Below, piece after piece: positions 7,862-15,055 of a DNA stretch of 64,000 nucleotides (within the stretch, counting starts at the first letter, position 1; each line of letters opens with the position of its first letter). A model generated the notes under the pieces. The model searched no databases. It was not told the DNA's origin and worked only from the letters and a program-made list of their open reading frames with translations. Position numbers and translations under genes: made by a program. This DNA is from Sphingomonadales bacterium (GTDB lineage: Bacteria > Pseudomonadota > Alphaproteobacteria > Sphingomonadales > Sphingomonadaceae), in assembly GCA_017302615.1 (NCBI GenBank), contig JAFLDB010000007.1, forward strand, positions 1 to 64,000. Direction: 5' to 3'.

Positions 7862-10744
7862 CTATTGCGCGCTGTTCGGCCCGGCGACCGGATCCGGCAC
7901 GCCTTCGGGCAGGACGTTCACTTCCACCGCGCCGTCGGCCGTCAGGTATTTGCGCGCCGCGGCCTGCAGATCGGCCGGGGTGATTGCCTGGAGCACCGCC
8001 TTCGACTTGGTGAAGCGGGCGATGTCGTCCGGTTCGGTCTGGGCGCGGTCGACGAAGGTCATCCAGCCGGCGTTGGTCTTGAGCGCGTTGTCATAGCTTT
8101 CCAGCATCGGTTCGCGCGCGCGCTTCAGCACATCCTCGCTGACCGGCGCATCGCGCAGCCCGCCGACGACCCCGGTGATCGCGGTGCGGGTGGCCGGCAC
8201 TTCCTTCACATCGACCGAGCTGGTGACCGAGAACGTGCCATAGCCCTTCCAGGTGCGCGAGGCATTGCTGCTGGCACCCGGCGAGTAAGCCTTGCCCAGC
8301 TTCTCGCGCAAAGTGTCGGTCAGCTGGATCCGCATCACCCGCTCCAGCAGTTGCAGTTGCAAGGCGGCGGTCAGGTCCTCGCCGTCGCGGGTCGGCCAGA
8401 TGAAGGTCACCAGCGCCTGATCCTTGACCCCGCCATGACGCAGCACCGTGCGCTTGCGCTCTGCGGTGAAGGGGCGGTCGCGGCGGTCGTCATAAGCCCG
8501 GAAGTCCGCCTCGCGTTTCGGCAGCGCGCCAAAGGTGCGGGCGACATAGCCGATCGCCGCTTCCTCATCGACATCGCCGACGATGCCGATCTCGATCGCG
8601 CCGTTGCGGAAGCGGTCGGCCAGGGTGTCCTTCAATTGCTCGAAGCTGAGCGCGCGGTAATCCTCGACCTTGCCCAGGCTGAAGCGCGGGTCCCCGGCCG
8701 AGACGATCCCGCCCAGATCAGCCGAAAGGGTCGATGCCGGGGTGGCGCGCAGGCTGGCGAACAGGTTGTTGACCGTCTGCCGGTAGAGCGTCTCGCCTTC
8801 CTTGCGATAGCCGCTGTCGGTGACCTGCGCGGCCAGCAGCTGCAGTTGCAGTTCCAGATCGCGCGGCGTGGTGGCGGCGCCGGCCACAAAAGCGCGGTCC
8901 CCGGCGCTGAAGTTGACCGCCACGGTCCGCCCGGCCAGCATCGAATCCAGCTCGTCCTTGCTGTGCTTGCCAAGCCCGCCCAGCGCGAGGACTGAAACCA
9001 TCTGTGTCGCCAGCGGCCGGTCGCGCGTGGCCAGCATCGACCCGCCATCGATCGAGACCTGGACCAGCACCTGGTCCTGCCGGATATCGGTCCGCTTGAT
9101 GTTGAGCCGTACCCCGTTCTCGAACCGGATCGTGCGGATTCCCAGCACCGGTTCCACCGTATCGCTGACCACCTTTCCGGGCGGGCCGAAATCGGTGTAG
9201 CCAAAGGCGCCGGCGGCCTTGCGTTCGGTCGGGCGGACCGGGGCGGCCATGGCTTCGGCCCAGGCCGATTTCAGCCCCTTTTCGCCATCGGCCGGCGGCG
9301 TGCGGCCCTGGAAGCGCAGCAGCGGTTCTTCCAGCGGCACCAGTTCGCGGCGCAGCGCGCCGAGCACGGCTTCGGGGGTAATTTCCGGCAGGAAGGCTTC
9401 CAGCCTGTTGAGCGAATTGGTCGGCGTATCGGGCACCACATCGTTGATGACCAGCGCCTGGGCCGCGCCGAGCAGCTGGCCGTTGGTGCGGGTTGCCTCG
9501 CCCTTGGCGGCATTGGCATTGCCGGTGCGGATGATCGCGACCTGCTCGGCCACTTCCTCGGTGGTGAAGCCATAGGTCAGCGCGCGGCGGTATTCGATCC
9601 CGGCCTCGATCATCCCGCGCCGCCACTTGCCGTCGACCGTGTCGATGGTCAGTTCTGTCGCACGGCCTTCCTTGAACACGTCGCTGGTGCCGAAGCTGGC
9701 ATTGCGGAACGGCGCGTCGATCTCGCGCGTGCGGCGCAGCAGGCGGCGGTTGATGATCGCATAGCCGATCTGGCGCAGCAGGTTCTCCTTGCGCTGGGCC
9801 AGGGTGTCCGGTTCCTTCAGGTAAGGCCCCTTGCGGCTGATCGTGACCCGTTCCGACAGCGCCGGATCGATGTAGATATCGGCTTCGTTCTTGGCCTCGA
9901 TCGCGATCGGACCGGCCTTCGGCTTGGGTTCGGCCGGGGCCTTGCCCTTCCAGCTGGAAAACCGCTCCTTGATCTTGGCCTCGACCATGTCCGGATCGAA
10001 ATCGCCGATCACGTAGAGCGTGGTGTGCTCCGGCACATATTCCCGCTCCCAGAACGCCTTCAGCCCTTCCGGAGTGGCGCCGGCCAGCGATTCCGCGGTG
10101 CCGATCGGCAGGCGATTGGCCACTTTCGATCCGGGGAAGGCAAAGTTCAGCGCGTCTTCGATATTGCGCAGGGCAAAGGTGTTGCGATCGCGCATTTCGG
10201 CCTGGACCACGCCGCGTTCGCGTTCCACCGCGCCGGGGGTGAACAGCAGTTCGCTGGCGGTTTCCCGCATCAGCATCAGCGCAATGTCGAGCAGTTCGGG
10301 ATCGTTCTTCGGCAGGTCGAGCATGTAGGTGGTCCGCTCAAACCCGGTCGAGGCATTGGTATCCGCGCCGAAAGCCAGGCCGTGGCGTTCCAGCAGGGCG
10401 ACCATTTCGCCTTCGGGCACATTGGTAGATCCGTTGAAGGCCATGTGCTCGACATAGTGGGCATAGCCGCGCTCGTTGTCGTTCTCGTCGAGCGATCCGG
10501 CATCGATCTGCATCCGCACCACCGCCGTGCCCTTGGGCGTGGCATTCTGGCGGATCACATAGCGCATCCCGTTGGGCAGGCGGCCAAAGCGGTAGGCCGG
10601 ATCGACCGGCACGTCGCTGGCCTCGAAGGCCCAGACCGGCTCTGCCGCGCGGGTCGAGGCGACCTCTTTCTGAATCGGCGCGCAGGCGGCCAGGGCCAAG
10701 GTGGAAATCGACAGGGCGAACAGGAACTTGCGGTTTTGCATCAT
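7862..10744 (-). CDS. M16 family metallopeptidase, lipoprotein, two-domain
   Basis: This is a 960-residue pitrilysin-type zinc peptidase, anchored to a membrane as a lipoprotein (LALAAC, Cys21). The inverted zinc motif HxxEH is present as HYVEH (His96, Glu99, His100), with the downstream Glu in ERERGVVQAEMRD. The second half repeats the M16 fold without the zinc motif, as in one-chain two-module family members. It probably degrades peptides in the periplasm or at the outer membrane. The ATG at 10744 overlaps the stop of the DUF924 gene (ATGA), so the two are coupled; upstream of that is a transglutaminase-like protein. The encoded set (three genes, all minus) suggests peptide processing near the TBDRs. 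Confidence 0.92.
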   Translation of the reverse strand: MMQNRKFLFALSISTLALAACAPIQKEVASTRAAEPVWAFEASDVPVDPAYRFGRLPNGMRYVIRQNATPKGTAVVRMQIDAGSLDENDNERGYAHYVEHMAFNGSTNVPEGEMVALLERHGLAFGADTNASTGFERTTYMLDLPKNDPELLDIALMLMRETASELLFTPGAVERERGVVQAEMRDRNTFALRNIEDALNFAFPGSKVANRLPIGTAESLAGATPEGLKAFWEREYVPEHTTLYVIGDFDPDMVEAKIKERFSSWKGKAPAEPKPKAGPIAIEAKNEADIYIDPALSERVTISRKGPYLKEPDTLAQRKENLLRQIGYAIINRRLLRRTREIDAPFRNASFGTSDVFKEGRATELTIDTVDGKWRRGMIEAGIEYRRALTYGFTTEEVAEQVAIIRTGNANAAKGEATRTNGQLLGAAQALVINDVVPDTPTNSLNRLEAFLPEITPEAVLGALRRELVPLEEPLLRFQGRTPPADGEKGLKSAWAEAMAAPVRPTERKAAGAFGYTDFGPPGKVVSDTVEPVLGIRTIRFENGVRLNIKRTDIRQDQVLVQVSIDGGSMLATRDRPLATQMVSVLALGGLGKHSKDELDSMLAGRTVAVNFSAGDRAFVAGAATTPRDLELQLQLLAAQVTDSGYRKEGETLYRQTVNNLFASLRATPASTLSADLGGIVSAGDPRFSLGKVEDYRALSFEQLKDTLADRFRNGAIEIGIVGDVDEEAAIGYVARTFGALPKREADFRAYDDRRDRPFTAERKRTVLRHGGVKDQALVTFIWPTRDGEDLTAALQLQLLERVMRIQLTDTLREKLGKAYSPGASSNASRTWKGYGTFSVTSSVDVKEVPATRTAITGVVGGLRDAPVSEDVLKRAREPMLESYDNALKTNAGWMTFVDRAQTEPDDIARFTKSKAVLQAITPADLQAAARKYLTADGAVEVNVLPEGVPDPVAGPNSAQ

Positions 10745-11382
10745 GATGTGGTGACCGATTGCGCGTGCCAGGGCAAGTGTCCCTTGGGCCGGATCACCCG
10801 GCAAAGCCGCCCGCGCAGGAACGCCAGCTCTTCCGCCGTGCTGGCCCGGCCCAGACAGGCGTTGCGGTGCGGAAAGCGGCCGAACCGGACGATGATATCG
10901 CGGTGCAACTCGGCCCAGCGGCTCCAGGCGCTGCTGCTCTCCTCGTCCAGCGCCCGGCACAGCGCCAGGCAGCGGTCCTGGTCGGCCAGGGCTTCGGAAT
11001 GCTCAAACGGCAGGTAGAAGAACAGCCGCAGCGCCGGTTCGGTCGCCATGTCGTGCCCGGCGGCAATGGCCCGGTCGGCCACGGCCAGCGCCAGCGGGTC
11101 GGTGGCAAAGGCATGGGCCGAACCGCGCCAGATGTTGCGCGGGAACTGATCGAGCAGGATCAGCAATGCCAGCGCGCCTTGCGCCGACTGCTCCCATTCT
11201 GCCAGCTCACCCCGCGCGGCGGCGTGGTGAGCGGCCTCGAACCGGCGGACGATCTCGGCATCGAAGCCATCGTCCTTGGCAAACCACTTGTCCGGCCCGG
11301 CGGCCTGCCAGAAGCCGACGACTTCGGCCGCGCCGGGCAGACAGGGATATTCTCCCGCACCCGTCAAGCTGTCATGGCCCAT
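10741..11382 (-). CDS. DUF924 family protein
   Basis: This is a 213-residue alpha-helical cytoplasmic protein of the DUF924 family. Characteristic segments are VVGFWQAAGPDKWF, LLDQFPRNIWRGSAHAFATD and LRLFFYLPFEHSE, followed by an RWAELHRDIIVRFGRFPHRN segment. The biochemical role of the family is not established. ATG 11382 is chosen because it has GGCGGA upstream, starts where homologues start, and leaves 17 bp after the DUF3857 stop. Its TGA overlaps the ATG of the M16 peptidase gene, indicating coupled translation. The conserved Asp-Gln-Phe-Pro-Arg-Asn and the late Gly-Arg-Phe-Pro-His-Arg are likely functional sites. Confidence 0.88.
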   Translation of the reverse strand: MGHDSLTGAGEYPCLPGAAEVVGFWQAAGPDKWFAKDDGFDAEIVRRFEAAHHAAARGELAEWEQSAQGALALLILLDQFPRNIWRGSAHAFATDPLALAVADRAIAAGHDMATEPALRLFFYLPFEHSEALADQDRCLALCRALDEESSSAWSRWAELHRDIIVRFGRFPHRNACLGRASTAEELAFLRGRLCRVIRPKGHLPWHAQSVTTS

Positions 11383-11399
11383 GTCCGCCTTGCTCCGGC

Positions 11400-13433
11400 C
11401 TACGCCCGCTTCTTCGGGGCAAGGCACGGGCTGTCATCGGCCAGCCAGTCCAGTTCATAGGTCGCAGGGATGATCGCGGTCTGTTTCTTCATGTCGGCGC
11501 TGTTCAGATCGTAGAAGATCTGGCCTTTCGAATTGTCGAACTTGGCGATGCGCTCGTTATCGGTCGCGGCGGTCTTTGCATCCACTTCGGGCGAGAGTGT
11601 GCGGTTGGAACGTACAATCCGGATCGATCCGTCGCGTCGCTCGAAACTGCGCAGGAAGGCCTGACCGAAGTAGGTCACGAAGTAGCTGTCGTTGAACGAC
11701 CAGTCCTTTTCCGCCGTCCCCTTCGGAAGGCGCAGGGTGGTAATGGTGCAGGTATACTCCGGTGCTTTGTAGAACGGTGCACCCTGGTCCTGGCTGGCAC
11801 TGCGCTGGCGGCGATAGGGCGGGCTGAAGCCTGCGCTGGGAAGCAGCAGCGCGCGGGAGTTCTTTCCTTCGCTGTCCCATTCAAGCTTGGTCGTGCCGGA
11901 CACTTCCATCACACTGGCCTGGCTTTTAACATCGAACCGCCAGGTGACCTTGTCGATCGAAAGCCAATCTTCGTCCCCCTCAAGCTCCCGCTTGAACTCG
12001 CTCAGCATCTGTTCGTCAGTCAGGGCCGAAAGTTCGTTGTATCCGGCGATGGCCGCCGGCCCCCTTGCGATCATGGTCATGGTGCGCCGGGCCGGGGCTT
12101 CAAAGCCCTCGTGGGCATCGATTTCAAGCAGTACGAGGCTGTCGGGCCGCGCCGCCGGCTTCCAGGCGACCGGTTCCAGCGCGGTGCCGGTCTTGCTCAG
12201 CGGCAGGACCCAGCGGTACGGCATCAACGGCGACGGCGAAGCGGCCGCCACGTGGGGCAGAGTTCCGTCCAGCCACAGCGTCTCTCCGCCGATCCTGGCC
12301 CTGACCAAGACATGATCGAAGAAGGCCGGGCTGGGGAGGCGCTGGTCAAGCCCGTCATCGTTGCCGGCATTGTTGACCAGGACCGCTTCGGCCTCGATCC
12401 CCAGTTCGTTCAGCAGGGCCAGCAACAAGGCGGTCTTGCCCTTGCAGTCGCCATAGCGGCGCTGCCAGGTCTCTTCGGCGCTGGCCGGGGTGTAGTTGCC
12501 GCCGCCAAGTCCGACATAGACATAGCGCACCTGCTGCTGGACCAGCTTGAGCGCGGCCGCCGCGCGCTGACGCGGGTCGCTGTGGGCTGCGGCGATCTCT
12601 GCGGCCTCCTGGCGGACGGCCGATTGGGCCGGCAGGGTCGCAGCCTTGCCAAACAAGGGGGCGAAGCGGGTGGAAACCGATTGCCAGTCGGCAAAGTCGC
12701 TGAAGGCCAGGACGCGCTGCCACGAATAGCGGGGCGGGGCATCCTTGGGCGGTTTCAGCGCGGCCGGCATATCGACGGTATAGGTTACCATGCCGGGCGC
12801 GCGGACGATGCTTCCGGCCAGATCGGCGGTTGGCTGAATCTTCGGTTCTTGTCCCTGTTCCCAGCTTAGTTGCAGGCTGAACCTTCCCGGGGCGGGTACT
12901 TCGTTGAGGAACAGGATCCCGAAGCTGTCCTTGCCCAGCGTCGGGTCCTGTCCCGGCACCGAATAGGACAGTTCCAGATCGTCGCCGACCCTGAGATCGG
13001 GGATCCTTAGGGTAGCGGTCAGAGTCCCGTCGAGTATGGCAGCTTCTAGCTGGTCCTCACGCCGCAGCACCTCGAACCTGGTTGTCGACAGCACGTCGCG
13101 GACCGTGCCGTTGCGGTGGATCCGCACCGCGTGGATTACCGGCTTGCCTGCTGCCGGGTTCCACTGGATCGCGACATTGCCCAATTGCAGGCCGTTGGGA
13201 TGCAGGATCCGGATCAGTGACGAGGTGAAGAAGACCTGCCCGTTCGCTTCAAGATGCGCTGCCAGGTTCTGCCGCCGGATAAACACCAGCCCGCGCGCAT
13301 CATCGGGAACGGGCAGCGGTTCAGACAGCTTCGCCCAGGCCGGTTCCGGAGCAAAACGGACCTCGTTTTCCGCCGACTTGGCAATAGCGGCAGTACAGAT
13401 TGCAAGTGCGGCAAGCGGAAAAAGTACGCGCAT
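11400..13433 (-). CDS. Secreted DUF3857 / transglutaminase-like protein
   Basis: This 677-residue protein has an N-terminal signal peptide (MRVLFPLAALAICTAAIA), then a DUF3857 region, then a transglutaminase-like domain. A plausible catalytic triad is visible: Cys330 in RYGDCKGKT, His374 in FFDHVLVR and Asp in LWLDGT shortly after. Proteins of this architecture are common in Bacteroidetes and sphingomonads, and most are uncharacterised; they may act as periplasmic peptidases or cross-linkers. The gene begins a minus-strand set with DUF924 and M16, 17 bp from the next start, and sits 92 bp after purC. The start at ATG 13433 gives a complete signal peptide. Confidence 0.87.
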   Translation of the reverse strand: MRVLFPLAALAICTAAIAKSAENEVRFAPEPAWAKLSEPLPVPDDARGLVFIRRQNLAAHLEANGQVFFTSSLIRILHPNGLQLGNVAIQWNPAAGKPVIHAVRIHRNGTVRDVLSTTRFEVLRREDQLEAAILDGTLTATLRIPDLRVGDDLELSYSVPGQDPTLGKDSFGILFLNEVPAPGRFSLQLSWEQGQEPKIQPTADLAGSIVRAPGMVTYTVDMPAALKPPKDAPPRYSWQRVLAFSDFADWQSVSTRFAPLFGKAATLPAQSAVRQEAAEIAAAHSDPRQRAAAALKLVQQQVRYVYVGLGGGNYTPASAEETWQRRYGDCKGKTALLLALLNELGIEAEAVLVNNAGNDDGLDQRLPSPAFFDHVLVRARIGGETLWLDGTLPHVAAASPSPLMPYRWVLPLSKTGTALEPVAWKPAARPDSLVLLEIDAHEGFEAPARRTMTMIARGPAAIAGYNELSALTDEQMLSEFKRELEGDEDWLSIDKVTWRFDVKSQASVMEVSGTTKLEWDSEGKNSRALLLPSAGFSPPYRRQRSASQDQGAPFYKAPEYTCTITTLRLPKGTAEKDWSFNDSYFVTYFGQAFLRSFERRDGSIRIVRSNRTLSPEVDAKTAATDNERIAKFDNSKGQIFYDLNSADMKKQTAIIPATYELDWLADDSPCLAPKKRA

Positions 13434-13525
13434 GTTAATCCTGTCCCGTTTACCGGAAGGATTTTCTATTTCTTCAACATTTGCAAGAACTTTCCTCTTG
13501 CTTCAGCGCGCTTCTACAGGGGGTC

Positions 13526-14308
13526 TTATTTGCCCCGCAGCTTGCGGTGGGCCGAAAGGTCGAACACTTCGCTGGGGCCGTTGTCGGTATCGAGCAGGCC
13601 AAGGCGGCGGGCGACTTCCTGATAGGCTTCTTCCTCACCGCCCAGGTCGCGGCGGAAGCGGTCCTTGTCGAGCTTTTCGCCGGTGACCATGTCCCACAGG
13701 CGGCAGCCGTCCGGGCTGATCTCGTCGGCCAGGATGATGCGGCTGTAATCACCATCCCACAGCCGGCCGAATTCCAGCTTGAAATCGACCAGGCGGATGT
13801 TGATCGCGGCAAACATCCCGCACATGAAATCGTTGATCCGGATCGCCATCGAGGAGATGTCCTGCATTTCCTCGTTGTTGGCCCAGCCGAAGCAGGCGAT
13901 GTGTTCTTCGGCAATCAGCGGATCGCCCAGCGCATCGTCCTTGAAATAGTATTCGATCAGGGTGTGGGGCAGGGGTTCCCCTTCCGGAATGCCCAGCCGC
14001 TTGCTGATCGAGCCGGCGGCAACGTTGCGCACCACCACTTCGATCGGCACGATTTCCACCTGCCGCACCAGCTGTTCGCGCATGTTCAGGCGCTTGATGA
14101 AGTGGGTCGGGATGCCGATGTGGTTCAGGCGGGTAAAGACATACTCGCTGATCCGGTTGTTGATCACCCCCTTGCCGTTGATCGTGCCCTTCTTCTGGGC
14201 ATTGAAGGCGGTGGCATCGTCCTTGAAGTACTGGATCAGCGTGCCCGGTTCCGGACCTTCGTACAGGATCTTGGCCTTGCCTTCATAGATCTGGCGGCGA
14301 CGGGACAT
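13526..14308 (-). CDS. purC: Phosphoribosylaminoimidazole-succinocarboxamide synthase
   Basis: PurC (260 residues) joins aspartate to CAIR to form SAICAR in purine synthesis. The start [20 protein letters not shown] and the nucleotide-binding YEGKAK are typical, as are [15 protein letters not shown], the metal/substrate segment DFKLEFGR and the [15 protein letters not shown] signature. ATG 14308 has AAGGA 8 bases upstream; the open frame extends 119 codons further but that extension has no family similarity that I recognise. The gene is on the same strand as purS-purQ but separated from them by about 10 kb containing TBDR 1 and the peptidase set. Confidence 0.97.
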   Translation of the reverse strand: MSRRRQIYEGKAKILYEGPEPGTLIQYFKDDATAFNAQKKGTINGKGVINNRISEYVFTRLNHIGIPTHFIKRLNMREQLVRQVEIVPIEVVVRNVAAGSISKRLGIPEGEPLPHTLIEYYFKDDALGDPLIAEEHIACFGWANNEEMQDISSMAIRINDFMCGMFAAINIRLVDFKLEFGRLWDGDYSRIILADEISPDGCRLWDMVTGEKLDKDRFRRDLGGEEEAYQEVARRLGLLDTDNGPSEVFDLSAHRKLRGK

Positions 14309-14750
14309 GGGCGCATTCCTTGAAAAACCAAACCCCGGCAGTTGCGGGTCAAACGGGACTCGCGCGGCCGGGGCAACAAGGCCGCCCTTACGCGATTTGA
14401 AGGGGCCGCGCAATTGGGCGCGGGGGAGGGCGGTGGCGTGTGGAACCTGACTAAGTTCACAGGGTCCAGAGAACAAAAAACACCTTGCGTCACCCTGTGT
14501 CACCTCCTGTCGCCCAGTGTCACCTTGCGGCACCTCTGGTGAGGCCGGAGGCGGGGCGGGGGGAAGCGGCGCGGCGGGGTTCATCCGGCAGGTTAGGCCA
14601 GATTTTGGCGGAGTAGGAAAGGGGATCAGGGTCGGACGCAGCTTCGCCATCAACTCGTCGCGCAATAGTTCCGCTTTGTCGCTGCGAAGGCATTCTCCTC
14701 TTGTCTATGCAATCAGTAGAGATACTGTTGCGGGCAAGGAGACCCAGCCA
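14309..14750. other. Non-coding interval between purC and the DUF2292 gene
   Basis: About 440 bp with no credible gene. It serves as promoter region for purC (minus) and the DUF2292-TBDR 2 unit (plus). It contains the 10-bp tandem array at 14481-14540 and an A-tract just before it at 14475-14480. A weak promoter-like pair, TTGTCT (14701-14706) and TACTGT (14723-14728) with 16 bp spacing, precedes the DUF2292 gene. The open frames that cross the array have no recognisable protein and the 10-bp period is not a multiple of three. Confidence 0.6.
14481..14540. repeat. Six-unit 10-bp tandem array, consensus CACCyTGtGT
   Basis: Six consecutive 10-bp units run without a break: CACCTTGCGT, CACCCTGTGT, CACCTCCTGT, CGCCCAGTGT, CACCTTGCGG, CACCTCTGGT. 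Positions 1, 3, 4 and 9 are the same in all six, and positions 2 and 10 in five. The period is close to one DNA helical turn, so each unit would present the same face. It lies about 170 bp upstream of purC and 210 bp upstream of the DUF2292 start. Confidence 0.75.
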
Positions 14751-14933
14751 GTGACCAAGCCTGCACATCCCGGCCCCGGCCCCGGCCACATTGATGGCCC
14801 TGCCGGACTGACCGGACCGGTGCGTGCGGCGCTGGAGGAAGCGATTGCCAAACTGCGCTTCGGGGTCGTCCAGTTGACCGTTCATGAGGGCCGGGTTGTC
14901 CAGCTTGAAGTGACGGAAAAGAAAAGGTTTTAA
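14751..14933 (+). CDS. DUF2292 (YezD-like) small protein
   Basis: This 60-residue protein starts at GTG 14751 with an excellent AAGGAGA at 14736-14742. The C-terminal half, AIAKLRFGVVQLTVHEGRVV followed by QLEVTEKKRF, matches the DUF2292/YezD pattern (a short helix, then two beta-strands ending in a basic tail). The N-terminal part is a Gly/Pro/His-rich linker. Members of this family are small and of unknown function; from memory they often lie near sulfur-assimilation or TBDR genes. Here it lies 122 bp upstream of TBDR 2, same strand, with a strong hairpin between. A longer upstream reading of the frame is possible but lacks a ribosome site. Confidence 0.8.
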   Translation: MTKPAHPGPGPGHIDGPAGLTGPVRAALEEAIAKLRFGVVQLTVHEGRVVQLEVTEKKRF

Positions 14934-14952
14934 ACTGTCCCGGCACGGGACC

Positions 14953-14978
14953 GGGGCCGGCTGCGCATGTCCGGCCCC
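14953..14978 (+). terminator. GC-rich hairpin between DUF2292 gene and TBDR 2
   Basis: A perfect 8-bp stem GGGGCCGG / CCGGCCCC (14953-14960 with 14971-14978) closes a 10-base loop. No T-run follows, so it could be an attenuator, a partial terminator or an mRNA-end stabiliser separating a small leader-like gene from a large receptor gene. Confidence 0.5.
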
Positions 14979-15055
14979 GCACCTGTGCCAGCCAACACCA
15001 TCGTTGCAGACCGGACCACCGGATGCGGCCAATCACCCTGACAAAGGAATTGGAA

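Noticed and set aside
14481..14540. CRISPR-like or peptide repeat reading of the tandem array
   Set aside because: The units are only 10 bp with no spacers, and the period is not a multiple of three.
14309..14665. N-terminal extension of purC by up to 119 codons
   Set aside because: It would translate the non-coding interval including part of the 10-bp array; ATG 14308 has a good ribosome site and the family N-terminus.
14517..14750. N-terminal extension of the DUF2292 protein
   Set aside because: The extension has no conserved sequence or ribosome site, whereas GTG 14751 follows AAGGAGA.
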